DNA from: Knoellia koreensis
Lineage (GTDB): Bacteria; Actinomycetota; Actinomycetes; Actinomycetales; Dermatophilaceae
Length of the DNA stretch: 64,000 nucleotides
Assembly (NCBI RefSeq): GCF_013041615.1
Contig: NZ_JABEPQ010000002.1
Coordinates: 496,001 to 560,000 of the forward strand
Reading direction: 5' to 3'
Both the position numbers and the translations under genes were made by a program. Of this stretch, positions 1-9,812 are shown piece after piece. Under the pieces are notes generated by a model, which saw nothing but the letters and a program-made list of their open reading frames with translations, was not told the origin of the DNA and ran no database searches. Each line of letters begins with the position of its first letter. The stretch's first letter is position 1.

Positions 1-2
1 TG

Positions 3-389
3 CTCGAACGCACCGCGGTGGTCGAAGCCTTCCGCAGGTCCTGGCGGCTCACCGGCGGCAACCAGTTCTGGCGGATCTTCGGCATCCGGCTGCTCACGTC
101 GTTCATCGTCGGCCTCGCCGCCCAGGTCGTGGCCGTGCCGCTGGGCATCGTCACGATGGTCCTGGCCGCCGGCGCCGGCGACCTCAGCCGGTTCTACATC
201 TGGCAGGCGGTCGTCACCGGCGTGACCGGCCTCATCACCGGCGCCCTGACGACACCGTTCACGGCCGGCGTCGACTCGCTCCTCTACGTGGACCAGCGCA
301 TCCGGCGCGAGGGCTTCGACGTCCAGCTCGTCACCGCCGCCCAGCAGTCCGGCGCCGGCACCCCGACCACCGGGCCCACGGTGCGGTGA
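3..389 (+). CDS. Membrane protein, C-terminal part (5' end outside window)
   Basis: The reading frame is open from the window edge, so the true start lies outside; only about 128 C-terminal residues are visible. They contain two hydrophobic stretches (roughly residues 28-55 and 65-85) and a closing segment with YVDQRIRREGFDV. That ending is characteristic of actinobacterial membrane proteins annotated as glycerophosphoryl diester phosphodiesterase membrane-domain or related DUF proteins. A hydrophilic Gly/Thr/Pro tail follows. The stop codon overlaps the GTG of the next gene (GTGA), so it is probably the first visible member of the operon running to 4699. No enzymatic function can be assigned. 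Confidence 0.7.
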   Translation, partial: LERTAVVEAFRRSWRLTGGNQFWRIFGIRLLTSFIVGLAAQVVAVPLGIVTMVLAAGAGDLSRFYIWQAVVTGVTGLITGALTTPFTAGVDSLLYVDQRIRREGFDVQLVTAAQQSGAGTPTTGPTVR

Positions 390-1030
390 ACGACACGCCA
401 CCCCTCGACCCGACCTCGCCCGAGGCGCGGCAGTGGGTGCTCGACGAGCTGGGCACCGGCCGCTACTCCACGGAACCCCCGTGGTGGCAACGGTTCCTGG
501 AGTGGCTGAACCAGTTCTTCGACTTCGCACCCGGCGGACGAGCGCCCACCACGCTGCTCGTGGTCGCACTGCTCGTCGTCGTTGCGCTGATCGTCCTGGT
601 GGTGCTGCGGCGCGTCCGTCCCGAGTCGCGGGTCGGCCGACGCACGCCACGCGGTGGCGCGGTCGACGACGAAGGCCTGGACGCCGCGGCATACCGTGAC
701 CGCGCCCAGCGCGCCCTCGCGCGTGGCGACTGGGACACGGCACTCCTCGACGCCTACCGCGCCATCGCCGCCTCGGCCGTCGAACGCACGCTCCTCGTCG
801 ACCTGCCCGGACGCACTGCCCACGAGGTGGCGGTCGGGATCGCACCCGCCTTCCCCGATCACGGCGCGGCAATCACCAGTGCTGCCAATGATTTTGACGA
901 CGTCCGCTATGGCCACCGCCCCGCGAGCAACGAGCAGGCGAAGGCCGTTGTCGACCTCGACACCGCGCTGCGTCACGCCCGCCCGGTCCTCACCGACGAC
1001 TCGACGTCGCCGCAGGTCGTCGCCCGATGA
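386..1030 (+). CDS. DUF4129 domain membrane protein
   Basis: This 214-residue protein has one transmembrane segment near residues 52-72 (a Val/Leu-rich run ending in LRRVRPES). A Trp-rich stretch precedes it (WWQRFLEWLNQFFDF) and a cytoplasmic helical domain follows, containing AYRDRAQRALARGDW and DFDDVRYGHRPAS. This layout is typical of DUF4129, the domain found at the C-terminus of TgpA-type transglutaminase proteins and as stand-alone proteins in MoxR/DUF58 operons. The GTG start overlaps the previous stop and the TGA overlaps the next ATG, so translation is probably coupled. The role is unknown; the neighbourhood suggests a membrane-associated partner of the MoxR ATPase. Confidence 0.8.
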   Translation: MNDTPPLDPTSPEARQWVLDELGTGRYSTEPPWWQRFLEWLNQFFDFAPGGRAPTTLLVVALLVVVALIVLVVLRRVRPESRVGRRTPRGGAVDDEGLDAAAYRDRAQRALARGDWDTALLDAYRAIAASAVERTLLVDLPGRTAHEVAVGIAPAFPDHGAAITSAANDFDDVRYGHRPASNEQAKAVVDLDTALRHARPVLTDDSTSPQVVAR

Positions 1031-2312
1031 CCACCTCCCCCACCGTGTCGGCGACGCTCACCGACCCGGCACCCGCGAAGAGCCACGTGGCACCGCGCGC
1101 CACCCGGGTCCGACGCCGGATCGTGTGGGGCCTGGTCGTGGCACTCGGTGTCGGGGCCCTCGCGGCCATCGCGCTCAGCACCGCCGCGCCCGACCGCCTG
1201 CTCGAGCCCGAGGACCGCGGGCCGAACGGCGCCAACGTCCTCGTCCGGGTCCTGCAGCGCCACGGCGTCACCGTCGACGTGGTGCGCTCCATCGGTGAGC
1301 TCGCCGACGCCGGCATCGGGTCCGGCGCGACGGTCGTCATGGCCAACGGCGAGTACCTCGGCACCAGTGCCGCCGCCACCCTCGCCGAGGAGACCCGCAG
1401 CGCCGACCGCGTCGTGCTGCTCGCCCCGTCGACCGAACAGCTCGCGGCGATGGACCTGCCCCTCGCGGCGATCCCGGGCGACCCCACGGTCTCGTTGCGG
1501 GCCGACTGCACCAGCACCGTGGCCCGCGCCGACGACCACGTCGAGGGCACCGACGTGCGGCTCGTGCCGGCCGATGGTGCCGCCACCGACGCGGCGGTGC
1601 CCTGCTTCGCGGTACCGCCGCCGGACCAGTCGCGTCGCGGGTCTGGTTCCAAGTCCGGCAAGTCCGGCGAGAGCAAGCCCAGTGACCCGTACGCCTACGG
1701 GGTCGGCATGGCGACCGTCCCCGCCGGTGCCCGCGGCCCCGAGGTCGTCGTCATCGGCTTCGGCTCGAGCTTCACCAACCGCTTCGTCGACGAGGACTCC
1801 AGCGCCGGTGTCGCCGTCCGCGCGCTCGGGACGTCCAAGCGGCTGATCTGGTACCAGCCCGACGTGTCCGACCTCGCCAGCGTCGGCGACGACTCGGCTG
1901 GACCGACACCGTGGCCCCGCTGGCTCGGCCCTGCAGTCGCCCTGGCTGCCGTTGCCGTCATCGCGCTGGCCCTCGCCCGCGGCCGTCGCCTCGGACGCCT
2001 GGTGCCCGAGCCGCTGCCGGTGGTCGTGCGCGCGGTCGAGACCACCGAGAGCCGCGGCCGCCTCTACCGGCGGGCCCGCGACCGGGGTCGCGCCGCCGTG
2101 ATCCTGCGGCGCGCCACGCTCGGGCGGCTGGCCCGCCGACTGGCCGCCGACCCGCGCGACGTGGACGCCGTGGCCGCCGCCGCGGCCGGTGCCAGTGGTA
2201 TGCCGCTGGAGCACGTCCGCGCGCTGCTCGCCGGGGCGGCACCTGAGACCGACACCGACCTGGCGAACCTGGCCAGCGCCCTGACCGAACTCGAGGAGAA
2301 GGTCCAGATCCA

Positions 2313-2316
<4 letters not shown>
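1027..2316 (+). CDS. DUF4350 domain membrane protein
   Basis: This 429-residue protein has a transmembrane helix near residues 34-54 and a second near 298-318, which bracket an extracytoplasmic domain. The segment just after helix 1 (LLEPEDRGPNGANVLVRVLQRHGVTVD) is the usual start of the DUF4350 domain, which has a glutamine-amidotransferase-like fold in related proteins. A Lys/Ser/Gly linker (KSGKSGESK) lies near residue 210. The cytoplasmic tail is Arg-rich and ends in an acidic helix. It overlaps both neighbours by ATGA. The family is a regular companion of MoxR and DUF58, but no reaction is established. Confidence 0.8.
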
Positions 2317-3406
<1,090 letters not shown>

Positions 3407-3407
<1 letters not shown>

Positions 3408-4699
3408 TGGCCCTCACCCTGCGCGCCGTCGCACTGGTCCTGCTGGGACTGGTGCCCGTCGCCGTGTGGCCGCAGGGCAACACGGTGCGTTGGTGGGTGC
3501 TCGCCGTCCTCCTGCTCGTGGCGCTCGACCTGGCTCTCGCCCCGTCGCCAAAAGCCTTGTCCTACAGGCGAATCGGGCCCAACCCGGTGCGGCTGGGCGA
3601 GCGCGACAGCACCACGCTCGAGATGACCAACCTCGGCACGCGGCGGGTCCGGGGTCAGGTGCGCGACGCCTGGCCACCGTCGGCCGGAGCCACGCCCACA
3701 CGGCACCGCCTCGACCTACCCGCGGGCGAGCGCCGCCGGGTGGTGACCTCCCTCGCGCCCACCCGTCGGGGCGACCGGCATGCGGACCGGGTCACCGTGC
3801 GCTCCACCGGACCACTCGGCCTGGCCGCACGACAGCGGTCGGTCGAGGTGCCGGGACGGCTGCGGGCCCTGCACCCGTTCCCGGCGCGCAAGCACCTGCC
3901 GAGCCGGCTCGCGGTCCTGCGCCAGCTCGACGGCCGGGCCGCGCTGCGCACACGCGGCCAGGGCACGGAGTTCGACAGCCTGCGCGACTACGTCGAGGGC
4001 GACGACGTGCGCAGCATCGACTGGCGTGCCACCGCCCGCCGCCAGCACCTCGTCGTGCGCACGTGGCAGCCGGAACAGCATCGGCGGATCGTCATTGTCG
4101 TCGACAGCTCACGCACCGCGGCCGGCCGCGTGGGCGACTGGCCCCGTCTCGACGCCGCCATGGACGCAGCCCTCCTGCTCACCGCCCTCGCCGGGCACGC
4201 CCGCGACCGGGTGCAGGTCATCGCAGGCGACCGCGCCGTGCACACACGCGTCGGCGGCGCCGACCGGGCCCGCCTGCTGCACGACACCATCAGCAACCTC
4301 GCACCCGTCGACGCCCGGCTCGTCGAGGCCGACTGGACAATGCTCGCCACCGAGGTCACGCGGGCCAGCAGCCACCGGGCGCTCGTCGTCCTGCTCACCG
4401 CGCTCGAACCCTCCGCCGTCGAGCAGGGCCTGCTGCCGGTGCTCCCGGCCCTGGCCGCCCACCACCGCGTCGTGGTGGCCTCCGTGGCCGACCCCGCCGT
4501 CGCCGCCATGCGCAGCGAACGCGGGACGGTCGCGCAGGCCTATGACGCCGCCGCGGCCGAACGCAGCACCGAGCTGCGCGAACGCACCGCCGCCGCCCTG
4601 CACCGCCTCGGCGTCGACGTGATCGACGAACCCCCGGACCTGCTGCCGGTGCGGCTGGCCGACCACTACCTCATGCTCAAGCGCCAGGGCCTGCTCTGA
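3407..4699 (+). CDS. DUF58 domain protein (MoxR partner)
   Basis: I start this 430-residue protein at the ATG that shares a base with the MoxR stop codon; an upstream in-frame extension would run inside moxR and is not needed. Two hydrophobic segments (residues 5-20 and 24-42) are followed by a beta-rich region and the DUF58 signature GTEFDSLRDYVEGDDVRSIDWRATAR. A VWA-like segment IVIVVDSSRT then carries a degenerate metal-site motif. The gene closes the visible MoxR operon and converges on the SpoIIM-like gene. Its function is inferred only from the genetic link to MoxR. Confidence 0.9.
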
Positions 4700-4731
4700 C
4701 GCACTCGCCGCCCCCGCGGCATACCGCCGGG

Positions 4732-5727
4732 TCAGCCGGCGACGGGGACCGCGTCACCGGCGTCGCGGGACGCCACGTCGCCCGTCGCACCGGCGAGGTG
4801 GGCGCGGCGGCCCAGGACGAGGGCGTAGGTGAGGAACGCGGCCTCGGCGACCACGCCGATGCCGATCCGCGCCCACGTCGGCAGGTCTGAGGGGGTGACG
4901 AAGCCTTCGATGATGCCGCTCACGAGGAGCACGCACGCGAGACCGAGCGCCATCGCGATGGCGGTGCGTCCCTCCGCTGCGAACGCCTGGAGCCGGGTGC
5001 GGCCACCGGGTTCGACCCACGACCAGAACAGCCGCAGTCCGATCGCACCAGCCACGAAGACGGCTGTCAGCTCGAGCAGTCCGTGCGGCAGGATGAGCCC
5101 GAAGAACAAACTGCCCCGGTCGTGCGAGATCGTCAGTGCCGCAACGACTCCCAGGCTCTGGGTGTTGGCGAACAGCACGTACGCAACCGGCAGCCCGAGC
5201 ACCCCGAACGCGATCGCCTGAGCAGACACCCACGCGTTGTTGAGCCACACCAGGGTCGCGAACTCGTGGTGCGGGAACTCGCTGTAGTAGTTCTCGAAGT
5301 CGGTGCCGACATAGGCCTGGATCTCCGCCGGCGACAGCTGGCTGGTGTAGACCTGCGGGTTGCGCAGGGTCCACCACGCCACGAGCGCGACGACGGCGAG
5401 GTTGACCAGCGCCACGGTGATCCACCACCGACGAGTGCGGTAGAGCGCTGCCGGGAAGGTTCGGGTGAAGAAGCCCAGCACGTCGGACCACGTCGTGGTG
5501 CGGGTGCCCGCCATCGCCAACCGCGCTCGCGTCAGCAGCAACGAGAGGTGCGAGACGACCGACGGGTCCGGGCTCGCGGAGCGCACGGCCGACAGGTCGG
5601 TCGACACACGCTGGTAGAGGTCGAGCAGCTCGTCGCTCTCCGCCCCGGTGAGCCGCCGCCGCCGGCTCAGCTCGTCCAGGCGCGCCCAGGCCCCTTGGCG
5701 TGCGGCGACATAGGCATCGAGGTCCAC
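4732..5727 (-). CDS. Stage II sporulation protein M-like membrane protein
   Basis: This 331-residue integral membrane protein belongs to the SpoIIM-like DUF95 family. A charged N-terminal helical region of about 100 residues (YVAARQGAWARLDELSRRRR) precedes several transmembrane segments. The conserved LPHGLLELTAVFVAGAIGLRL stretch typical of the family follows the segment around LFANTQSLGVVAAL. The start is GTG, 11 bases from the divergent RDD gene. In non-sporulating actinobacteria this family sits beside RDD and MoxR/DUF58 genes, as here, and the whole set is probably one membrane-linked module of unknown function. Confidence 0.85.
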   Translation of the reverse strand: MDLDAYVAARQGAWARLDELSRRRRLTGAESDELLDLYQRVSTDLSAVRSASPDPSVVSHLSLLLTRARLAMAGTRTTTWSDVLGFFTRTFPAALYRTRRWWITVALVNLAVVALVAWWTLRNPQVYTSQLSPAEIQAYVGTDFENYYSEFPHHEFATLVWLNNAWVSAQAIAFGVLGLPVAYVLFANTQSLGVVAALTISHDRGSLFFGLILPHGLLELTAVFVAGAIGLRLFWSWVEPGGRTRLQAFAAEGRTAIAMALGLACVLLVSGIIEGFVTPSDLPTWARIGIGVVAEAAFLTYALVLGRRAHLAGATGDVASRDAGDAVPVAG

Positions 5728-5738
5728 GGTTGCAGCCT

Positions 5739-6572
5739 ATGCTTCGGGACATGGACGCGGCGGCCGGTTACCGCAGCTACGGGACCGACGACCTGGTCAC
5801 CGGCGAGGGGGTGGAGGTCGAGCTTCCCATCGCCGGGGTGCCGTCGCGCGCGGCGTCGGGGCTCATCGACCTGCTCGTGGCGGGTGCGCTGCTCCTGGGT
5901 GGCAGCATTGCCCTCAGCTTCCTCACCACCGGCGCCTCGGATGCCGTGGCCGGGGCCGCGGGGATCGTCCTGGCGGTGGGGGTCACCGTTGCCCTCCCCA
6001 CCCTGGTCGAGACCTTCACCCGCGGGCGCACCCTCGGCAAGCTGGCCCTGGGGCTGCGGGTCGTGCGTGACGACGGTGGACCGATCACCGTGCGGCACGC
6101 CCTCACCCGCGCCCTCGTGGGATGGGTCGAGATCTACCTGCTGTTCGGGTCCGGTGCGTTGGTGACGGCGATGGTCAACCCGCGCGCCAAACGGCTCGGC
6201 GACATGGCTGCCGGCACCTACGTCGTGACCCAGCGCGCGCCCATGCGCATGCTTCCGCCGCCACAGATGCCCCCGGGACTGGCGCAGTGGGCGGCCAGCG
6301 CCGACCTCGCCGCCCTGCCGCCGGGGCTGGCGATCGCCGTGCGCCAGTTCCTCGGTCGGGCCCAGACCCTGTCACCGGCGTCGCGTCACCAGTTGGGGCA
6401 GGAGCTCCTCGGCGCGGTCCTTCCGCACGTCGCTCCCCCGCCGCCGCCGGGCGTCCACGCCGAGTACGTCCTCGCCGCGGTGGTGGCCGACCGGCGCCGT
6501 CGCGACGCCGACCGGCTGGCACGCGAGGACGCTCTGCGCCGGCGAGTCCTGCCCGCCGACCCGCTCGGCTAG
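5739..6572 (+). CDS. RDD family membrane protein
   Basis: This 277-residue protein has an N-terminal RDD domain. The first transmembrane segment follows the Arg in VPSRAASGLIDLLVAGALLLGG, the second is near LPTLVETFTRGRTLGKLALGLRVV, and a third lies around EIYLLFGSGALVTAMV. The C-terminal 100 residues are soluble, with a Met/Pro-rich linker (MRMLPPPQMPPG) and a helical end. No clear ribosome-binding site is visible. The ATG at 5739 and the one at 5751 are both possible, and a leaderless transcript is likely given the tight divergent arrangement. The function of RDD proteins is not settled; transport has been proposed for some. Confidence 0.82.
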   Translation: MLRDMDAAAGYRSYGTDDLVTGEGVEVELPIAGVPSRAASGLIDLLVAGALLLGGSIALSFLTTGASDAVAGAAGIVLAVGVTVALPTLVETFTRGRTLGKLALGLRVVRDDGGPITVRHALTRALVGWVEIYLLFGSGALVTAMVNPRAKRLGDMAAGTYVVTQRAPMRMLPPPQMPPGLAQWAASADLAALPPGLAIAVRQFLGRAQTLSPASRHQLGQELLGAVLPHVAPPPPPGVHAEYVLAAVVADRRRRDADRLAREDALRRRVLPADPLG

Positions 6573-6581
6573 CGGCCGCAC

Positions 6582-7772
6582 TCAGTCGAGCAGCGCGGCA
6601 TACCCGGGCTTGACGACGTCGTCGATGATGGCGAGTCGCTCGTCGAACGGGATGAACGCGGACTTCATCGCGTTGATCGTGACCCAGCGCAGGTCCTCCA
6701 GCGACCAGCCGGCCTCCTCGACGAGCAGCCCCATCTCGCGCGACATCGACGTGCCACTCATGAGCCGGTTGTCGGTGTTGACCGTCACCCGGAACCGCAA
6801 CCGTTTGAGCAGCGAAATCGGGTGCAGCGCAATGGATTCCGCTGCGCCGGTCTGGACGTTGCTGCTGGGCGCCATCTCGAGCGGGATGCGCCGGTCCCTG
6901 ATGTATGCCGCGAGCCGGCCGAGTCGCACGTCGTCGCCGTCCGCGGCAATCGCCTTGGCGACGTCGTCACCGAACGGGGCGCCCATGATGGTGAGGTCGT
7001 CGACGATGCGCACGCCGTGGCCGAGGCGGTCGGCGCCGCACCACTGGATCGCCTCCCAGATGCTGGGGAGCCCGAACGCCTCGCCTGCGTGGATGGTGAA
7101 GTGGGCGTTCTCGCGGCGGAGGTACTCGAACGCGTCGAGGTGCCGGGTGGGTGGGAATCCGGCCTCGGCGCCCGCGATGTCGAACCCCGCGACGCCCTGG
7201 TCGCGGTAGCGCACGGCGAGCTCGGCGATCTCGGTCGACTTGGCGGCGTGGCGCATGGCGGTGAGCAGTGCGGTGACGCGCATCGGGTGGCCCGCTGCGG
7301 CGGCCTCCTCCTCACCCTCGCGGAAGCCGGCGTTGACGGCCTCGACGACGTCCTCGAGCTCCAGCCCGGCCTGGAGGTGCTGCTCGGGGGCGTAGCGGCT
7401 CTCGGCGTAGACGACCCCGTCGGCCGCGAGGTCGAGCACGCTCTCGCGGGCCACCCGGCGTAGGCCGTCGGCGGTCTGCATCACCGCGAGCGTGTGGTCG
7501 AAGGTCTCGAGGTAGCGCACCAGGGAGCCGGAGTCGGCACTCTCGCGGAACCACTGCGCGAGGCTCGCGGCGTCGTCGGCCGGCAGCCCGGCATACCCGA
7601 CCTCGTCGGCGATCTCGATGACCGTCTGCGGGCGCAGCCCGCCGTCGAGGTGGTCGTGCAGCAACGCCTTGGGTGCGCGCAGGATCTTGTCCGCCGTGGA
7701 GCCGGGCTGTGGAGCGTCGGGGCCGGGCTCGAGCTCGTCAGCGTCGTCGTTTCCCTTGCGGCCGAAGATCAT
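6582..7772 (-). CDS. add: Adenosine deaminase
   Basis: Predicted to hydrolyse adenosine or deoxyadenosine to inosine and ammonia in the cytoplasm. The metal-binding HxH is in [11 protein letters not shown] (HDH at residues 39-41). The other family motifs are present: [12 protein letters not shown] and the [11 protein letters not shown] segment near the C-terminus. I start at the ATG that overlaps the cupin stop codon (ATGA); a longer frame would run back through the cupin gene. About 30 hydrophilic residues precede the catalytic domain. It lies near cdd, deoA and a nucleoside transporter, although the TetR/hydrolase pair separates them, so it fits a nucleoside salvage neighbourhood. Confidence 0.93.
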   Translation of the reverse strand: MIFGRKGNDDADELEPGPDAPQPGSTADKILRAPKALLHDHLDGGLRPQTVIEIADEVGYAGLPADDAASLAQWFRESADSGSLVRYLETFDHTLAVMQTADGLRRVARESVLDLAADGVVYAESRYAPEQHLQAGLELEDVVEAVNAGFREGEEEAAAAGHPMRVTALLTAMRHAAKSTEIAELAVRYRDQGVAGFDIAGAEAGFPPTRHLDAFEYLRRENAHFTIHAGEAFGLPSIWEAIQWCGADRLGHGVRIVDDLTIMGAPFGDDVAKAIAADGDDVRLGRLAAYIRDRRIPLEMAPSSNVQTGAAESIALHPISLLKRLRFRVTVNTDNRLMSGTSMSREMGLLVEEAGWSLEDLRWVTINAMKSAFIPFDERLAIIDDVVKPGYAALLD

Positions 7773-8131
7773 TCGCCGTCCTCCTCGCGGTTGACGCTTT
7801 CCGGCGAGAACGCCGGGAGGCACACCGCGACGTACTCCGCACCCTCGCTGCCGGTGGAGTAGCGGATGCGCTCGCCCGCCCGCGTCAGCACGCTCTGCCC
7901 CGCCTCGACCCGCAGCTGTCCGCCGTCGTGGTCGACGAGCACCGCACCCGCGAGCACGAGGGTGTACTCGTCGAAGGCGGGCGCCTGGAACGGCTCGGTC
8001 CAGTCGGCCGGCGCCTTCATGTGCGCGATCGACACGGCGTCCGTGCCGGTGTTCACCCGGCCGACGTGCTCGTCGATGATCTTGCCGCCGGGGACGGGGA
8101 TGGTCGTGGGTTTCGCGATGAGCTCTGGCAC
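7769..8131 (-). CDS. Cupin domain protein
   Basis: This 120-residue single-domain cupin starts at GTG. The two cupin motifs are recognisable around [18 protein letters not shown] and [18 protein letters not shown]. The first motif lacks the classic paired histidines, so metal binding is uncertain. Its stop codon overlaps the adenosine deaminase start, so the two are probably co-translated. The sequence resembles ethanolamine-utilisation EutQ-like or general sugar-binding cupins, but the substrate cannot be told. Its promoter must lie in the 52-bp gap shared with the TetR gene, which contains an operator-like site. Confidence 0.8.
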   Translation of the reverse strand: MPELIAKPTTIPVPGGKIIDEHVGRVNTGTDAVSIAHMKAPADWTEPFQAPAFDEYTLVLAGAVLVDHDGGQLRVEAGQSVLTRAGERIRYSTGSEGAEYVAVCLPAFSPESVNREEDGE

Positions 8132-8158
8132 GGTCTCACCCTAGTGGCTTGTCCGGCT

Positions 8159-8175
8159 CGAACGGTCGTGCTTTT
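8159..8175. promoter_or_regulatory. Operator-like site 1 (TetR pair)
   Basis: The 17 bases CGAACGGTCGTGCTTTT lie in the 52-bp gap between the divergent cupin and TetR genes, just ahead of the TetR start at 8184. They match the complement of 8823-8839 with a single difference (G for A at position 7). The core CGAACGRTCGTG is a near-palindrome of the kind bound by TetR-family repressors. I infer that TetR controls its own promoter here and possibly the cupin/adenosine deaminase promoter. Confidence 0.55.
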
Positions 8176-8183
8176 ATTGGGTC

Positions 8184-8783
8184 ATGGGCAAGGGCGAGGA
8201 GACGCGTGAGGCGGTGCTGACCGAGGCGCTGGCACAGTCCAGCCAGCTCGGCCTGCGGGGCATCACCATCGGCGGGCTCGCCGACTCGATGGGCATGTCC
8301 AAGAGCGGACTGTTCTCCCACTTCGGGTCCAAGGAGGGCCTGCAGACGGCGGTGCTCGACCACGCCGCCGACCACTTCACCCGTGTGGTGATCCGACCCG
8401 CCCTCAAGGAACCGCGGGGGGAGCCGCGGCTGCGCGCGCTCTTCGAGCGCTGGCTCGGGTGGGGTGGGTATGCCGAGTACGCACTGCCCGGTGGCTGCAT
8501 CTTCAGCGCTGTGGCAAGCGAATTCGACGACGCACCCGATGGTCCGGTGCGCACCAAGGTGGTGCAGACCGAGCGCGACCTGCTCGACACGGTGGAGACG
8601 ATCGTGCGCGGTGGCATCACCGAGGGGCAGTTCCGGCCGGATGCCGACGCGGCTGCGTTTGCGCAGGACCTGCTCGCCATCGTCCTGGGTTACAACTTCA
8701 CGACCCGGCTGCTGCGCGACGACTCGTCGACGGCCCGGGCCACGGCAGCCTTCGACCGGCTGCTCGACCACATCCGGGCCTGA
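8184..8783 (+). CDS. TetR/AcrR-family transcriptional regulator
   Basis: This 199-residue regulator has a TetR N-terminal helix-turn-helix (residues 8-55). The recognition region reads GITIGGLADSMGMSKSGLFSHFGSKEGLQ, the classic family pattern. The C-terminal ligand domain contains WLGWGGYAEYALPGGCIFSAVASEFDD, a form shared by several TetR groups. The gene is divergent from the cupin and 27 bases upstream of an alpha/beta hydrolase. A nearly identical 17-base site sits upstream of this gene and at the start of the hydrolase, in opposite orientations, which supports local control. The ligand is unknown. Confidence 0.92.
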   Translation: MGKGEETREAVLTEALAQSSQLGLRGITIGGLADSMGMSKSGLFSHFGSKEGLQTAVLDHAADHFTRVVIRPALKEPRGEPRLRALFERWLGWGGYAEYALPGGCIFSAVASEFDDAPDGPVRTKVVQTERDLLDTVETIVRGGITEGQFRPDADAAAFAQDLLAIVLGYNFTTRLLRDDSSTARATAAFDRLLDHIRA

Positions 8784-8810
8784 TCGGCCATCACCTCGAG
8801 GAGTCCTGAC

Positions 8811-9812
8811 ATGTCTCCAGAAAAAAGCACGATCGTTCGTGTTATGCCTCAGCTCGTGTCGCCGACTCGAGCGGCGTCACCTCGTGGCGCGGGGCGGCGC
8901 GCGCGGCGCCGGCCGCGACCGTCGGCTGGTGCACAGGCCACCCGGGTGGCCGCTGCCCTGCTTCCCGGGCTCGAGCGCCGCTCCCCCGCAGTGGCCGGAC
9001 GACTCGCGGAGTGGCTGTGGTTCCGGACGCCGCCCACCGCTCCCGCCACGCATCGTGCGGCCGAGACACCGCCGGGCGGCGAACCCTTCGAGCTGCCGTG
9101 GGGTGGCGGCGCCCTGCGCGGTCGGGTCTACGGCAGCTGGGGCGACCCGACGGCATACCTCGTGCATGGCTGGGGCGGGTGGTGGCAGCAACTGGGTGCC
9201 CACGTCACGTCCCTGCACCGCGCGGGCCTGTGCGTGGTCGCCTTCGACGCTCCCGCCCACGGCGGCTCCGGCCGAGGCCGCCACGGACGCCGATCGACCG
9301 ATGTCGTCGAGATGGCCGACGCCCTGGCAGCGGTGGTGCGCGAGTTCGGCCACCCGACGGTCGTCGTGGCCCACTCGCTCGGGGCCCTCGCCGCGGTCCG
9401 TGCCCTCGAGCTGGGGGTTCGTCCCGAGGCCTACGCCTTCCTCGCACCGGCCCTCGAGGCCGCGCCGCTCGAGCGCCGCTTCGCCGCCGCCCTCGCGCTC
9501 GGGCCGAGGTCGGCCGCCGAGCTGACCCGCCGCGGCGAACGGCGCACCGGAGTCGCACTGGGCGAGGTCGACGCGGTCTCCATCGCATCCCGGCAGCGGA
9601 GCCTGCCGGCGCTGCTGCTCGTCCACGACAGGGGCGACCGTGAGGTCCCGATGAAGGGGTCGGTCGAGCTCTCCAGCGCGTGGCACGACGCCAGGCTGAT
9701 GCTCACCGACGGACTCGGCCACCGACGGCTCCTGCGCGACCCGGCGGTCGTCGAACGCGTGACGGCACACGCGGTCACGGCCGCCGCGACGGTCAGGAGA
9801 TCTTCTCGATGA
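8811..9812 (+). CDS. Alpha/beta hydrolase
   Basis: This 333-residue protein has an alpha/beta hydrolase core. An oxyanion-region motif VHGWGG lies at residues 119-124, the nucleophile elbow AHSLGAL has Ser189, an acidic residue occurs in HDRGDREVP and the His in GLGHRRLLRDP. The first 45 residues are Arg/Pro-rich and unusual for the family. A good ribosome-binding site (CGAGGAG) lies 7 bases before the chosen ATG. The alternative ATG at 8844 would place the operator-like site at 8823-8839 upstream of the coding region rather than inside it. The 3' end overlaps the convergent deoA gene by 20 bases. The substrate is unknown. Confidence 0.87.
   Translation: MSPEKSTIVRVMPQLVSPTRAASPRGAGRRARRRPRPSAGAQATRVAAALLPGLERRSPAVAGRLAEWLWFRTPPTAPATHRAAETPPGGEPFELPWGGGALRGRVYGSWGDPTAYLVHGWGGWWQQLGAHVTSLHRAGLCVVAFDAPAHGGSGRGRHGRRSTDVVEMADALAAVVREFGHPTVVVAHSLGALAAVRALELGVRPEAYAFLAPALEAAPLERRFAAALALGPRSAAELTRRGERRTGVALGEVDAVSIASRQRSLPALLLVHDRGDREVPMKGSVELSSAWHDARLMLTDGLGHRRLLRDPAVVERVTAHAVTAAATVRRSSR
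8823..8839. promoter_or_regulatory. Operator-like site 2 (TetR pair)
   Basis: AAAAGCACGATCGTTCG is the complement of site 1 at 8159-8175 except for one base. Extended by two bases it forms CACGA-TCGT-TCGTG, an inverted repeat, in an A-rich patch that stands out from the surrounding G+C-rich DNA. It covers codons 5-10 of the hydrolase if translation begins at 8811, or lies in the untranslated leader if it begins at 8844. This is a probable TetR-binding site by inference. Confidence 0.55.

Noticed and set aside
9793-9812. Overlap of hydrolase and deoA 3' ends as a possible misassembly
   Set aside because: Both reading frames keep sensible C-termini, and short convergent overlaps recur in this window (for example 31263-31276).
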